Program-made: the position numbers and the translations under genes
Notes under the pieces: generated by a model
Database searches by the model: none
Told to the model about the DNA's origin: nothing
Seen by the model: the letters and a program-made list of their open reading frames with translations, nothing else
NCBI RefSeq assembly: GCF_001905445.1
Contig: NZ_LIVQ01000001.1
Span: 682,001-746,000 of the forward strand
Length of the DNA stretch: 64,000 bases
Source of the DNA: Streptomyces sp. CB00455
GTDB lineage: Bacteria > Actinomycetota > Actinomycetes > Streptomycetales > Streptomycetaceae
Reading direction: 5' to 3'
In this document: positions 30,525-39,055 of the stretch, piece after piece
Numbering within the stretch: the stretch's first letter is position 1
Layout: every line of letters starts with the position of its first letter

Positions 30525-31825
30525 CCGTGCACGAGGGCCAGCAGGCGGTCCAGGACGCGGGGGCCGCCCGCGCGGACCCCGTCGTGCTCGAACTCGTCCG
30601 TCACCCAGGTCCGCAGCCCCCGGACGGCGCGGGCGGTGGCAAGGGAGTGGCCGGTGTCGACGTACATGTCGTCGTGATAGACGGCGGCGGCCACCGGAAC
30701 CTCGTTGGCGGCGAGCCGGCCGGTGTCGTACAGCGGCTCCCAGCCGGTACGGGCGGCCAGCAGCTCGGCGGTCTCGCGCAGCGGAGCGAGCGCGGGGTCG
30801 ACGGCGAAGTGCCAGGGGTGGATCGTCTCGCCGGTGAAGAGGAGCGGGTCGTCGCCCGCCAGGGTCTTGGCGGCGTCGAAGCGGGGGTGCCGGGCGCGCA
30901 CCCGCTCGGCCGCCCAGGCGGTGGGCACGGCCGGGTCCTGGGCGTAGATCGACTCGTGGACCAGGGCGTAGAGGGGGTGTCCGGCGAAGGAGAGCAGCGC
31001 GCGGACGCCCTCCAGGAAGGCGTCCGAAAGGGCCGGCCCGCCGGGCGTCGGGACGAAGGCGTCCTCCAGGAGGTAGTGCAGCTGGTGGCTGCCGTCACCC
31101 CCGCCGAGGAGCAGGCCGAGGGACTGGAACGCCTCGACGGTGAGGCGGTAGCCGCCGGGGAGTTCGGCGGGGCGCTGCGCCAGGTGGTCCGCGATCCGGC
31201 GGGCGCGGTCGACGTCCATGGGGTACCGGGCGTAGTGGGCCAGGTTCTTGCGCGCGATGCGGGGGTAGGCGGCCTCGTACACCTCGTCGGCGGTCGCGGT
31301 CAGCGAGGGGAGTCCCCCGGTGATCAGGGCAGCGGTGAGGCCCTCGGGAGCGGTGGAGAGGTAGTGGGTCGCGCAGAACCCGCCGAAGCTCTGGCCGAGT
31401 ACGGTCCAGGGGGCGCCGCCGGTCAGCCCGGGGCGGATGGCCTCGGCGTCGCGCACGATGGAGTCGCTGCGGAAGTGGGCGAGGTGGGCTGCCTGCTGGG
31501 CGGGGGTCCCCCGCAGCGGCAGGGTCTGCCGGTTCAGCGGGGTGGAGCGGCCGGTGCCGCGCTGGTCGAGCAGGAGGACGCGGTAGTCGGCCAGGGCCCG
31601 CTCCAGCCAGGCCTGCCGGCCGGTGAACCGCCGTGCTCCGAAGCCTGGTCCGCCCTCCAGGTACAGCAGCCACGGCAGGGTCGCGGGGTCCTTGCCGCAG
31701 GCGACGACCTCGCGGGCGTAGAGCTCGATCTGTTCGCCGTTCGGGCGGTCGTGGTCCAGGGGGACGGTGAACCGGTGGTCGGTGAGGACCGTGCCGGGCT
31801 GGCGGTAGCTGTACTCGATGGTCAC
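30515..31825 (-). CDS. Alpha/beta-hydrolase, proline iminopeptidase-like (S33)
   Basis: 436 residues. LPWLLYLEGGPGFGARR (oxyanion HGGPG-like motif, here EGGPG), RVLLLDQRGTGRST and the nucleophile elbow TVLGQSFGGFCATHYL, with the catalytic acid and His expected in the Ala-rich C-terminal third (PVAAAVYHDDMYVDTGHS). It has no signal peptide, so it would cleave N-terminal prolyl peptides in the cytoplasm. Length is typical for the tricorn-associated / proline iminopeptidase branch. The 3' end is followed by the tandem repeat noted separately. Confidence 0.9.
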   Translation of the reverse strand: MTIEYSYRQPGTVLTDHRFTVPLDHDRPNGEQIELYAREVVACGKDPATLPWLLYLEGGPGFGARRFTGRQAWLERALADYRVLLLDQRGTGRSTPLNRQTLPLRGTPAQQAAHLAHFRSDSIVRDAEAIRPGLTGGAPWTVLGQSFGGFCATHYLSTAPEGLTAALITGGLPSLTATADEVYEAAYPRIARKNLAHYARYPMDVDRARRIADHLAQRPAELPGGYRLTVEAFQSLGLLLGGGDGSHQLHYLLEDAFVPTPGGPALSDAFLEGVRALLSFAGHPLYALVHESIYAQDPAVPTAWAAERVRARHPRFDAAKTLAGDDPLLFTGETIHPWHFAVDPALAPLRETAELLAARTGWEPLYDTGRLAANEVPVAAAVYHDDMYVDTGHSLATARAVRGLRTWVTDEFEHDGVRAGGPRVLDRLLALVHGEA

Positions 31826-31944
31826 GAACGGCCCCTGGGATACGAGGTGCGAAGGACGGGCGCCCGCCCCCGGCCGGGTCGCGGCCGGGGGCGGGTGTGG
31901 CGGTCCGAGCGAGTCTAGTACGGGTCCCAGCAGCCGACCGGGGC

Positions 31945-33033
31945 TTACGGGAACTCGACCACCGAGCGGAGGACCTCGCCGCGCTCCATCCGGGCGAAGG
32001 CGTCCTCGACCCCGTCGAGCGGGATGGTCTCGGAGACGAAGGCGTCCAGGTCGAGCCGGCCCTGGAGGTAGAGGTCGACGAGCACCGGGAAGTCGCGCTC
32101 GGGCAGGCAGTCGCCGTACCAGGAGGACTTCAGGGCGCCGCCGCGGCCGAAGACGTCCAGGAGCGGGAGTTCGAGCTTCATCTCCGGGGTCGGTACGCCG
32201 ACCAGGACCACGGTCCCGGCCAGGTCACGGGCGTAGAAGGCCTGGCGGTAGGTCTCCGGGCGGCCGACGGCGTCGATGACGACGTCGGCTCCGTTCCCGC
32301 CGGTCAGTTCCTGGACGGCCTTGACCACGTCCTCGGTACGGCCGTTGACGGTGTGGGTGGCGCCCAGCCCCCGCGCCCACTCCAGCTTCCGGTCGTCGAG
32401 GTCCACCGCGATGATCCTGGACGCGCCGGCCAGCCGCGCCCCGGCCACGGCGGCATTGCCCACTCCCCCGCAGCCGATGACCGCGACGGAGTCGCCCCGT
32501 CCGACATTGCCCGTGTTCAGGGCGGCGCCGAGGCCGGCCATCACCCCGCAGCCGAGGAGTCCGGCGGCGGCAGGGGAGGCGGCGGGGTCCACTTTGGTGC
32601 ACTGGCCGGCGGCGACGAGCGTCTTCTCGGCGAAGGCGCCGATCCCGAGCGCCGGGGAGAGCGGGGTGCCGTCCTCCAGGGTCATGGACCGGGTGGCGTT
32701 GTGCGTCGCGAAGCAGTACCAGGGGCGGCCGCGCCGGCAGGCGCGGCAGGTTCCGCACACGGCCCGCCAGTTGAGGACGACGAAGTCACCGGGGGCGACG
32801 GAGGTGACGTCCGCGCCGACCGATTCCACGATCCCGGCGGCCTCGTGGCCGAGCAGGAAAGGGAACGCGTCGTTGATGCCGCCTTCGCGGTAGTGCAGGT
32901 CGGTGTGGCAGACCCCGCAGGCCTGGACGCGCACGAGCGCCTCGCCCGGTCCCGGGTCGGGCACGAGGATCGTCGTCGTCTCCACCGGTGCGCCCTTGCT
33001 CCGGGCGATGACCCCTCGTACGCGATGCGTCAC
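31945..33033 (-). CDS. mscR: S-(hydroxymethyl)mycothiol dehydrogenase (mycothiol-dependent formaldehyde dehydrogenase)
   Basis: 362 residues from GTG 33033. Zinc-dependent [32 protein letters not shown] (catalytic Zn ligands Cys, His) and [15 protein letters not shown] (structural Zn, four Cys). Rossmann motif [20 protein letters not shown]. The block [30 protein letters not shown] is specific to the mycothiol-dependent enzymes, which oxidise the formaldehyde-mycothiol adduct with NAD+. In many actinobacteria an MBL-fold hydrolase gene follows; here none does. Confidence 0.94.
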   Translation of the reverse strand: MTHRVRGVIARSKGAPVETTTILVPDPGPGEALVRVQACGVCHTDLHYREGGINDAFPFLLGHEAAGIVESVGADVTSVAPGDFVVLNWRAVCGTCRACRRGRPWYCFATHNATRSMTLEDGTPLSPALGIGAFAEKTLVAAGQCTKVDPAASPAAAGLLGCGVMAGLGAALNTGNVGRGDSVAVIGCGGVGNAAVAGARLAGASRIIAVDLDDRKLEWARGLGATHTVNGRTEDVVKAVQELTGGNGADVVIDAVGRPETYRQAFYARDLAGTVVLVGVPTPEMKLELPLLDVFGRGGALKSSWYGDCLPERDFPVLVDLYLQGRLDLDAFVSETIPLDGVEDAFARMERGEVLRSVVEFP

Positions 33034-33611
33034 GTCCTACCCCACTCTCGTTTGGCTTCCACCCGAACGTACACGGGCGCCGCACCGTAGGGGAGTTGCG
33101 TTGCCGCGCGGCCCGGGTGGTGGCCGGTTTCCCGCGTCCGGACGGCGCCGGGGTGACCCCCCGGCGCCCCCGGCGCCCTCGGCGGCGCGGGGACGGGCGA
33201 CGGTGCCGAAGGCATGCGGTGGCGCCGGAAAAGGTCCTTGATGGGCGTTTCGCCACCAAAGCGCATGTAGCCCGATTCGCCTGAGGGGAGGCCGACTTGT
33301 CCCCATGCGCCTTGACGTCGGCGGAGTCCCGGCAAACCGTGATGTCAATCACTAAGGGCGCGCCAACATCATTTCCTCCGCGGACCTGCGCGGCCACGAT
33401 TCTCTTTTCCCCCAAAGAAAGTTGGCTATTGCTCAAAGGCGGCCTCAAGGTCATTTCCCGGACCGATAGGAGGAAGTCGATCTACCGGTGGAATTCTGGC
33501 CTTGTCCGGGCCCGGCGGACTCGCTTACGGTCACCCTCGTTCCCGGTGGTCAGCTGCCGAATACGGCCACCCCCGGGGCCTCTCCCGTCCCCCCACGTGA
33601 GGAATTCCGCC
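33034..33611. other. Long AT-richer leader region upstream of the LysM-SLT gene
   Basis: About 580 bases between divergent starts. The part 33290-33500 is clearly less GC-rich than its surroundings and holds a perfect palindrome gtgatgtcaatcac (33339-33352) and a cttttcccccaaagaaag motif. I looked for a c-di-AMP (ydaO) riboswitch, often placed before streptomycete wall-hydrolase genes, and could not find its conserved blocks. No gene seen. Confidence 0.5.
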
Positions 33612-34271
33612 ATGCCCGCAAAGGGTAAGCACCGTCGGCCCAAGAGCAACCGGATCACCCGCAGGCTGGCCTTGGCCGGCACGGGCGGCGCGGCCCTCGC
33701 CCTCCCCCTGATCAGCGCCACCACCGCCGGTGCGGTGGAGGCGGCCGTTCCCGCGACCTATTCCGTGGTCTCCGGCGACAGCCTTTCCAAGATCGCGGCG
33801 GAGCATTCCCTCAGTGGCGGCTGGCAGCAGCTGTACGCGGCCAACCGGAACATCATCGGTGACAACCCGTCGGCCATTCGCCCCGGCCTCAAACTGACCA
33901 TCGGCGCCCAGGCGAAGACGGCCGCCGCCGCCCAGCCCGCCACCGCCTACCCGAACAATCTCGACGGCTGGATCCGCGAGTCCCTGGACGTCATGGCCCG
34001 CCACGGCATTCCCGGCAGCTACAACGGAATTCACCGCAATGTGATGCGCGAGTCCTCCGGCAATCCGCTGGCCATCAACAACTGGGACTCCAACGCCGCG
34101 GCCGGGATCCCCTCCAAGGGCCTGCTCCAGGTCATCGATCCGACGTTCCGCACCTACCACGTGCCCGGAACCTCCCTCGACTCCTACGACCCGGTCGCCA
34201 ACATCACTGCCGCCTGCAACTACGCGGCCGCCCGCTACGGCTCCATCGACAACGTCAACGGGCCCTACTAG
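33612..34271 (+). CDS. Secreted LysM - lytic transglycosylase (SLT) protein
   Basis: 219 residues from ATG 33612 (gagg 8 bases upstream). Basic N-region KGKHRRPKSNRITRRL and hydrophobic signal ending TTAGAVEAA. A LysM repeat follows (TYSVVSGDSLSKIAAEHSLSGGWQQLYAANRNII, RPGLKLTIG) and then a small SLT domain: HGIPGSYNGIHRNVMRESSGNPLAINNWDSNAAAGIPSKGLLQVIDPTFRTY, in which the Glu of MRESSGNP is the catalytic acid. It binds and cleaves peptidoglycan glycan strands and resembles actinobacterial Rpf-like wall enzymes involved in growth or spore germination. Confidence 0.92.
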   Translation: MPAKGKHRRPKSNRITRRLALAGTGGAALALPLISATTAGAVEAAVPATYSVVSGDSLSKIAAEHSLSGGWQQLYAANRNIIGDNPSAIRPGLKLTIGAQAKTAAAAQPATAYPNNLDGWIRESLDVMARHGIPGSYNGIHRNVMRESSGNPLAINNWDSNAAAGIPSKGLLQVIDPTFRTYHVPGTSLDSYDPVANITAACNYAAARYGSIDNVNGPY

Positions 34272-34310
34272 AACGCCCCGACCGCCCGGTCCGCCGGAGG
34301 CCGCTCAGAG

Positions 34311-34910
34311 CTAGCCCTGGCGCCGGGCGGCCCGGACGGCCTCCATGCGGTTGCGGGTGCCCGTCTTGCCGATCGCCGAGGACAGGTAGTTGCGTACGGT
34401 CGACTCGGACAGGTGCACCCTCGCCGCGATGTCGGCGACGGTGGCTCCGTCCACCGCGGCCTGCAGGACGCCGACCTCCCGCCCCGTCAGTGGATTGGGC
34501 CCCGCGACGAGCGCGGCCGCCGCGAGGGCGGGGTCGATCACCGTCTCGCCGGCGAGCACCCGGCGGACGGCTCTGGCCAGTTCTTCCACCGGGCCGTCCT
34601 TCACCAGGAAGCCTGCGGCCCCGGCCTCCATCGCCCGGCGCAGGTAGCCGGGCCGGCCGAAGGTGGTCAGGATCAGCACCCGGCACCCGGGGCACCGCGT
34701 CCGCAGTTCGGCGGCCGCGTCGAGGCCGCTGCGCCCGGGCAGTTCGATGTCGAGGAGGGCCACATCCGGCCGCGCCTCCAGGGCGGCGGCCACGATCCGG
34801 TCCCCGGCGGCGACCTGCGCCACCACCTCGATGTCCTCCTCCAGCCCGAGCAGCAGGGCCAGGGCGCCCCGCATCATGCCCTGGTCCTCGGCCAGCAGCA
34901 GCCGGATCAT
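34311..34910 (-). CDS. NarL/LuxR-type response regulator
   Basis: 199 residues from ATG 34910 (gaggag upstream). Receiver: LLLAEDQGMMRGALA, VALLDIELPGRSGLD (phospho-Asp), ILTTFGRPGYLRRAMEAGAAGFLVKD (Thr and Lys switch residues). LuxR HTH: NPLTGREVGVLQAAVDGATVADIAARVHLSESTVRNYLSSAIGKTGTRNRMEAVRAARR. Its start overlaps the kinase stop by 4 bases. The targets are unknown; no transporter is adjacent. Confidence 0.94.
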   Translation of the reverse strand: MIRLLLAEDQGMMRGALALLLGLEEDIEVVAQVAAGDRIVAAALEARPDVALLDIELPGRSGLDAAAELRTRCPGCRVLILTTFGRPGYLRRAMEAGAAGFLVKDGPVEELARAVRRVLAGETVIDPALAAAALVAGPNPLTGREVGVLQAAVDGATVADIAARVHLSESTVRNYLSSAIGKTGTRNRMEAVRAARRQG

Positions 34911-36106
34911 CCGCACTCCTCGTTCGCCGTCCGCACGGCCGCGCCGGACTCGGACCGCTCCAGCGGGAGTTCCGCCGTCACCCGGAAGCCTCCGCCGGCG
35001 GCCGGGCCGCCGCGCAGAGTGCCGCCGGCCGCCGCGAGGCGTTCGGCGAGGCCGGTGAGGCCGCTGCCCGGCGGCGCCGAGCCCACGCCCCCGCCGCCGT
35101 CGTCCGTGATCACCACCCGGGCCCGCTCGGCGGTGCCGCCCACCTCGATCTCGCAGGTGGCGGCGGCGCTGTGGCGGATCACGTTGGTGACGGACTCGCG
35201 GACCACCCAGCCCAGCAGGGCGGCCGTCCGCGCGGGCAGCGCAGGCCCGCACTGGCGTACCCGCGGCTCGATGCCGGCGGCGGTGAGCGCGCCGCACGCC
35301 CGGTCGAGCTCGTCCCCGAGGCTCGCCTCCCGGTAGCCGGTGACGGCCTCGCGGATCTCGGTCAGTGCCTGGCGGCCGACCGATTCGATGTCGCCGATCT
35401 GGACGAGCGCCGCGTCCATGTCGCGGGGTGCGATCCGCCTGGCCGCCTCCGCCTTCACGACGATCACCGAGAGGGTGTGCCCGAGCAGGTCGTGCAGGTC
35501 GCGGGAGAAGCGCAGCCGTTCCTCCTCGACCGCGGTGCGGGCCAGTTCCTGCCGGGTCTCGCGCAGTTCCCGGACCGTCTCGGACAGGGCCAGGATGGCC
35601 GCGGTCACCATGCCGGACAGGAAGGTCCCGTAGACGACGCCGATCGCGTCCCAGCCGTCCCGGTATCCGGCGACCGCCCCGGCCACGGCGCTCAGCGCGA
35701 TCATGACCGGCCCCAGGCTGCGGCCCCGGACCACGGTTCCGGTGGCGAGGCCGAGGAGCGGGAAGAACAGCAGCCAGCTGCCGCCGTACGCGAGGGCGAG
35801 TCCGCCGGTGACCGCGCCCATCACCGCGAGGCTCCAGCGGGTGCCGGCGCTGCGGCGCTTGCGCGCGTCGAAGGAGCGGAAGACGACGCTGATGTAGAGG
35901 GAGTTGAAGACGAGCACGCCGAGGCCGCCGGCGAGCGGGTTCGGGGTGTCGCCCTTGATGAGGTTCGAGACGGCGCCCATCCCCATCAACAGCCAGGGCA
36001 GCAGGGTGAATCCGCTGGGCGGGCCGAGCGGGCCGCGGGCAGGGCCGGCGGGCCCGGCGGTGTGCCGCGACCGCAGGACGGTCGGGATGAGGGGCGACTG
36101 CTTCAT
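34907..36106 (-). CDS. Membrane sensor histidine kinase of the NarL-type (HisKA_3)
   Basis: 399 residues from ATG 36106 (a GTG at 36115 is also in frame). Several membrane segments (LLPWLLMGMGAVSNLI, VLVFNSLYISVVF, LAVMGAVTGGLALAYGGSWLLFFPLLGLA, GVVYGTFLSGMVTAAI) precede a dimerisation helix with the phospho-His motif RFSRDLHDLLGHTLSVIVVKAE and a compact HATPase (ESVTNVIRHS, DDGGGGVGSAPPGSGLTGL). No periplasmic domain of size, so it likely senses a membrane or envelope state. Upstream of its cognate regulator with a 4-base overlap. Confidence 0.93.
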   Translation of the reverse strand: MKQSPLIPTVLRSRHTAGPAGPARGPLGPPSGFTLLPWLLMGMGAVSNLIKGDTPNPLAGGLGVLVFNSLYISVVFRSFDARKRRSAGTRWSLAVMGAVTGGLALAYGGSWLLFFPLLGLATGTVVRGRSLGPVMIALSAVAGAVAGYRDGWDAIGVVYGTFLSGMVTAAILALSETVRELRETRQELARTAVEEERLRFSRDLHDLLGHTLSVIVVKAEAARRIAPRDMDAALVQIGDIESVGRQALTEIREAVTGYREASLGDELDRACGALTAAGIEPRVRQCGPALPARTAALLGWVVRESVTNVIRHSAAATCEIEVGGTAERARVVITDDGGGGVGSAPPGSGLTGLAERLAAAGGTLRGGPAAGGGFRVTAELPLERSESGAAVRTANEECG

Positions 36107-36175
36107 GACCACCACGCTACGGAGGCGGGCCGCCCCGCGGCAGGTCCGCGCGTACCGGAAGCACCGGTACGAATG

Positions 36176-37108
36176 TCACTGCCCGCGGTCGGCGGCCGTA
36201 CGGGGCCCGGCCGCCCGGGAGCGGGCGCGCAGGAGGATGCGCAAGGGGGCCGAGAGGCCGTAGCCGGTGTCGCGGCGCAGGACGGCGGCGCCCGCGCGCT
36301 CGACGGCGGTCAGCTGGTGCGCCATCAGCTGCGTCATGGCCGCGATCACCGGACGCAGCCCCGGCCCGGCCAGTTCGAGGATGCCGTCGGTGGCGTCGAG
36401 TGCGGTCCGGGCGCGCCGCGTCTCGGCGGCGAGGAGGGCCCGTACGGCCGGGGTGTCGTGGGCCCGTTCGAGGTCGGCGCGGGTCACGGAGTGCTCCGCG
36501 AGGCTGGCCCGGGGGATGCACAGGCGGCCGTCCGCGAGGTCCGAGGCGAGATCGGCGAGGAAGTCGATCCGCTGGGCGGCGTCGACGAACCGCCGCCAGC
36601 CCGCGGCCTGTTCGAGGCCGGGGCCGCCCTGGTACTGGAGGCCGGTGAAGACCAGCACACCGGGCCAGGCGTATTCGTCGAGGTAGGTCTGGAAGTCCTC
36701 CTCGTCGGCGAAGCCGTCGAAGACGGCCTCGGCCGTGGCGGCGCCCGCGAGGAAGCGGGAGACCCAGTGCGCGGGAAGGCCCCGGGAGTGCACGGCGTGG
36801 CTGTAGGCGCGCAGCAGGGGGTCGGGGCTCTCCCCCGACGCCAGGGCCGCCTCGACGCGGCCGGACAGGGCGGCCAGTGCGGTGGTCCGCTGCGCCGGGG
36901 TCCCGGTCTCGGCCGTGTCGTCCACCAGGTTCATGAAGGCGAGGCCGGCGGCGAGGCAGGGCACCAGGGGTGGCGCGGCGAGCAGGCGCAGGGTGAGGTA
37001 GGGGGCGGGCTCGCGGCGCAGGACCCCGCGGGCGGCGTGCGTGTAGTCGTCCCGCAGCCGCGTCCCGGAGATCCCGGCGGCCGTGAGCGTGGTGCGCCAG
37101 CTCGGCAT
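36176..37108 (-). CDS. Squalene/phytoene synthase-family prenyltransferase
   Basis: 310 residues. Two aspartate-rich clusters: AFMNLVDDTAETG (first diphosphate-binding motif) and AQRIDFLADLASDLADGRLCIP (second motif, the DxxSDxxxGRxxxP pattern), with RREPAPYLTLRLL and YAWPGVLVFTGLQYQGG between. This class joins two prenyl diphosphates head to head to give squalene or phytoene, in the cytoplasm at the membrane. It stands alone: no desaturase, cyclase or hopanoid gene is adjacent, so the product cannot be told from context. Confidence 0.85.
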   Translation of the reverse strand: MPSWRTTLTAAGISGTRLRDDYTHAARGVLRREPAPYLTLRLLAAPPLVPCLAAGLAFMNLVDDTAETGTPAQRTTALAALSGRVEAALASGESPDPLLRAYSHAVHSRGLPAHWVSRFLAGAATAEAVFDGFADEEDFQTYLDEYAWPGVLVFTGLQYQGGPGLEQAAGWRRFVDAAQRIDFLADLASDLADGRLCIPRASLAEHSVTRADLERAHDTPAVRALLAAETRRARTALDATDGILELAGPGLRPVIAAMTQLMAHQLTAVERAGAAVLRRDTGYGLSAPLRILLRARSRAAGPRTAADRGQ

Positions 37109-37288
37109 GGTGCTCGTGCTCCCTCGGGACGTCTCTCCGCGGACGGACGGAGATCAGCATCGCAGGCCCCCGGGCCTGCGGGGCGGGCCGGGGTGGGCGC
37201 GTGGCGGGGCGGCCGGGGGCGGGGCGGGCGCGGGGCGGGCCCGAGGCCGGCGCGGGGCGCGCCCGAGGCCGGCGCGGGCGGCCGCGCT

Positions 37289-39028
37289 TCAGGAGCGGTA
37301 GACCTTCCTGACCTTGCCGTCGATCCCGGCGAGGACGTAGCCGCCCTGGCCGTACTCGTCACTGAGGTAGGGCCGCATGCAGGGACTCTGGTCCATCATC
37401 CAGGGCTCGACGATCACGTAGCGGGAGGTCGGGGCGGCCACGCCCAGCTCCTGTCCGGCCTGCTGCATGAGGGCGGGCAGGGCGTCCCACTGGACCGTGG
37501 CCATGTCGATGAGCGGGACGCGGTCCTTGACGGTGCCCTCCGGGCCGGTCCGGGTGGCCTCGCCGTCGCGGTACTGCCAGGAGTCGACGGTCTTGGCTCC
37601 GGGGGCAGTGGGGATCGAGGCGATGACATAGGCGTCGTAGATCCGCAGGTTCACGAAGGTGGTGGTGCCGGTCTGCTGCTTCAGTGACGCCAGCGCGGTC
37701 CGGATGTTGCCGGGGGTGAGCAGGCTGCCCTGGGGCGCGCTCGCCTTGGGGGCGACGGCCTTGGGGGTGCTCGCCACCGGTCCGGGCGTCGAGACGGCGG
37801 GTGTGGTGGCGGCCGGGGTGGTGGCGCCGCCCTTCGCGTTGCCGGCGCCGGTCGCGGTGCCGTCGGGCAGCCATCTGACGATCCCGACGGCGCCGGCGAC
37901 CAGTACCGCGACGAGGACGGCGCCGAACAGGGCCCGGCGCCGGGGTGCCGCCCCGGCGGGGAGCGGCGCGGTCGGCGCATAGGGGTGCGCCGGCGGTCCG
38001 AACGGCGGGGGTGTGGGCGGCCCGTACTGTCCCAAGGCCGGGCCTGCCCCGGCGCCGACCGCACCGCCCGGGCCGACCGCACCGCCAGCACCGCCAGCAC
38101 CGACCGGGCCGACCGGGCCGACCGGGCCGACCGCACCGACCGCACCGACTGCGCCGCCGGTGGAGACCGCCCCGCCGTCGAGAGCGGTGCTCGCGTCGCG
38201 GAGCAGCTGTTCCAGGCGGGCTCCGTCGGGGCGCGCGGCCGGATCCCGTACGAGGAGCCGTTCCAGTACGGGGGCCAGCGGGCCGGAGCGGACGGGCGCC
38301 GGGATCGGCTCGTCGAGCACGGCGACGACTGTGGCCAGGCTGCTGGCCCGGCGCAGCGGATGGACCCCCTCCGCGGCCACGTAGAGCAGCATGCCCAGCG
38401 ACCACAGGTCGGAGGCGGCCAGCCCCTCCTCCCCGCGGACGCGCTCGGGCGCGATGTACTCGGGCGAGCCGATCAGCACGCCCGTCGAGGTGAGACCCGT
38501 GGAGTCGTGCAGGGCGGCGATGCCGAAGTCGGTGAGCACGGCCGACCCGTCGGGGCGCAGCAGTACGTTGGCCGGTTTCACATCGCGGTGGAGGACCCCC
38601 TCGGCGTGTGCGGCGCGCAGCGCGGACAGCACGTCGCGTCCGAGCCGCAGTACGTCGGGGAGCGGCAGCGGGCCCGCGGCCAGCCGCTCGTGCAGGGAGC
38701 CGCCCCGGACCAGCTCCATCACGATCCACGGGTGTCCGTCCGAGCCGGCCGCCGGTTCGACGATGTGGTGGATCGTCACCACGTGGGGGTGGGCGAGGCG
38801 GGCGAGCGCCCGGGCCTCGCGGACGGCCCGTTCGCGCAGCTGGGCGGCGAGACCGGGCTGGGCGGCGGCGGTCGCCGGGTCCGGCGGGCGCACCTCCTTG
38901 AGTGCGACCTCGCGGTGCAGGGCGATGTCGCGGGCGCGCCACACCGTGCCCATGCCGCCGCTGCCCAGGGGCGCGACGAGTTCGAAGCGCCCGTCGATCA
39001 GCCGTCTGCCGGCCTCACTCGTGTCCAT
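37289..39028 (-). CDS. Transmembrane Ser/Thr protein kinase (PknB type) with extracytoplasmic domain
   Basis: 579 residues. N-terminal kinase domain (about 10-265): GSGGMGTVWRARD (P-loop), VALKEVR (catalytic Lys), HRDVKPANVLL, LTDFGIAAL, GSPEYIAPERVRG. A Gly/Ala/Val/Pro linker of tandem triplets (VGPVGPVGPVG) is coded by near-perfect 9-base repeats around 38070-38160. Then one membrane helix (ALFGAVLVAVLVAGAVGIV) and an outside domain of about 180 residues with DAYVIASIPTAPGAKTVDSWQYRDG and DQSPCMRPYLSD, not a PASTA repeat. The signal is unknown. The gene follows the PNGase A-like gene by 27 bases on the same strand. Confidence 0.94.
   Translation of the reverse strand: MDTSEAGRRLIDGRFELVAPLGSGGMGTVWRARDIALHREVALKEVRPPDPATAAAQPGLAAQLRERAVREARALARLAHPHVVTIHHIVEPAAGSDGHPWIVMELVRGGSLHERLAAGPLPLPDVLRLGRDVLSALRAAHAEGVLHRDVKPANVLLRPDGSAVLTDFGIAALHDSTGLTSTGVLIGSPEYIAPERVRGEEGLAASDLWSLGMLLYVAAEGVHPLRRASSLATVVAVLDEPIPAPVRSGPLAPVLERLLVRDPAARPDGARLEQLLRDASTALDGGAVSTGGAVGAVGAVGPVGPVGPVGAGGAGGAVGPGGAVGAGAGPALGQYGPPTPPPFGPPAHPYAPTAPLPAGAAPRRRALFGAVLVAVLVAGAVGIVRWLPDGTATGAGNAKGGATTPAATTPAVSTPGPVASTPKAVAPKASAPQGSLLTPGNIRTALASLKQQTGTTTFVNLRIYDAYVIASIPTAPGAKTVDSWQYRDGEATRTGPEGTVKDRVPLIDMATVQWDALPALMQQAGQELGVAAPTSRYVIVEPWMMDQSPCMRPYLSDEYGQGGYVLAGIDGKVRKVYRS
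38065..38165. repeat. 9-base tandem repeats in the kinase linker
   Basis: Repeats of the type accgggccg / accgcaccg, in phase with the reading frame, encode the Gly-Val-Gly-Pro linker before the transmembrane segment of the kinase. Length variation would change only the linker. Confidence 0.7.
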
Positions 39029-39055
39029 GGCCGGACATCGTAGGCGGCGGCGGTG

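Noticed and set aside
33034..33611. Possible c-di-AMP (ydaO) riboswitch before the LysM-SLT gene
   Set aside because: The conserved blocks of that riboswitch could not be found in the leader; only an AT-richer stretch and a short palindrome are visible.
36176..37108. A carotenoid or hopanoid cluster
   Set aside because: The synthase is alone: no desaturase, cyclase, IPP isomerase or prenyl diphosphate synthase is adjacent.
37190..37288. G-rich repeated sequence downstream of the Ser/Thr kinase as a regulatory quadruplex or rho-independent terminator
   Set aside because: The repeats (gcggggcgggc..., gaggccggcgcg) are compositional and I see no clean stem with a defined loop.
34490..37687. 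A plus-strand open frame of more than 1000 codons over the two-component system and prenyl synthase
   Set aside because: Shadow of minus-strand genes with full motif sets; repeats of Arg, Gly and Pro only.
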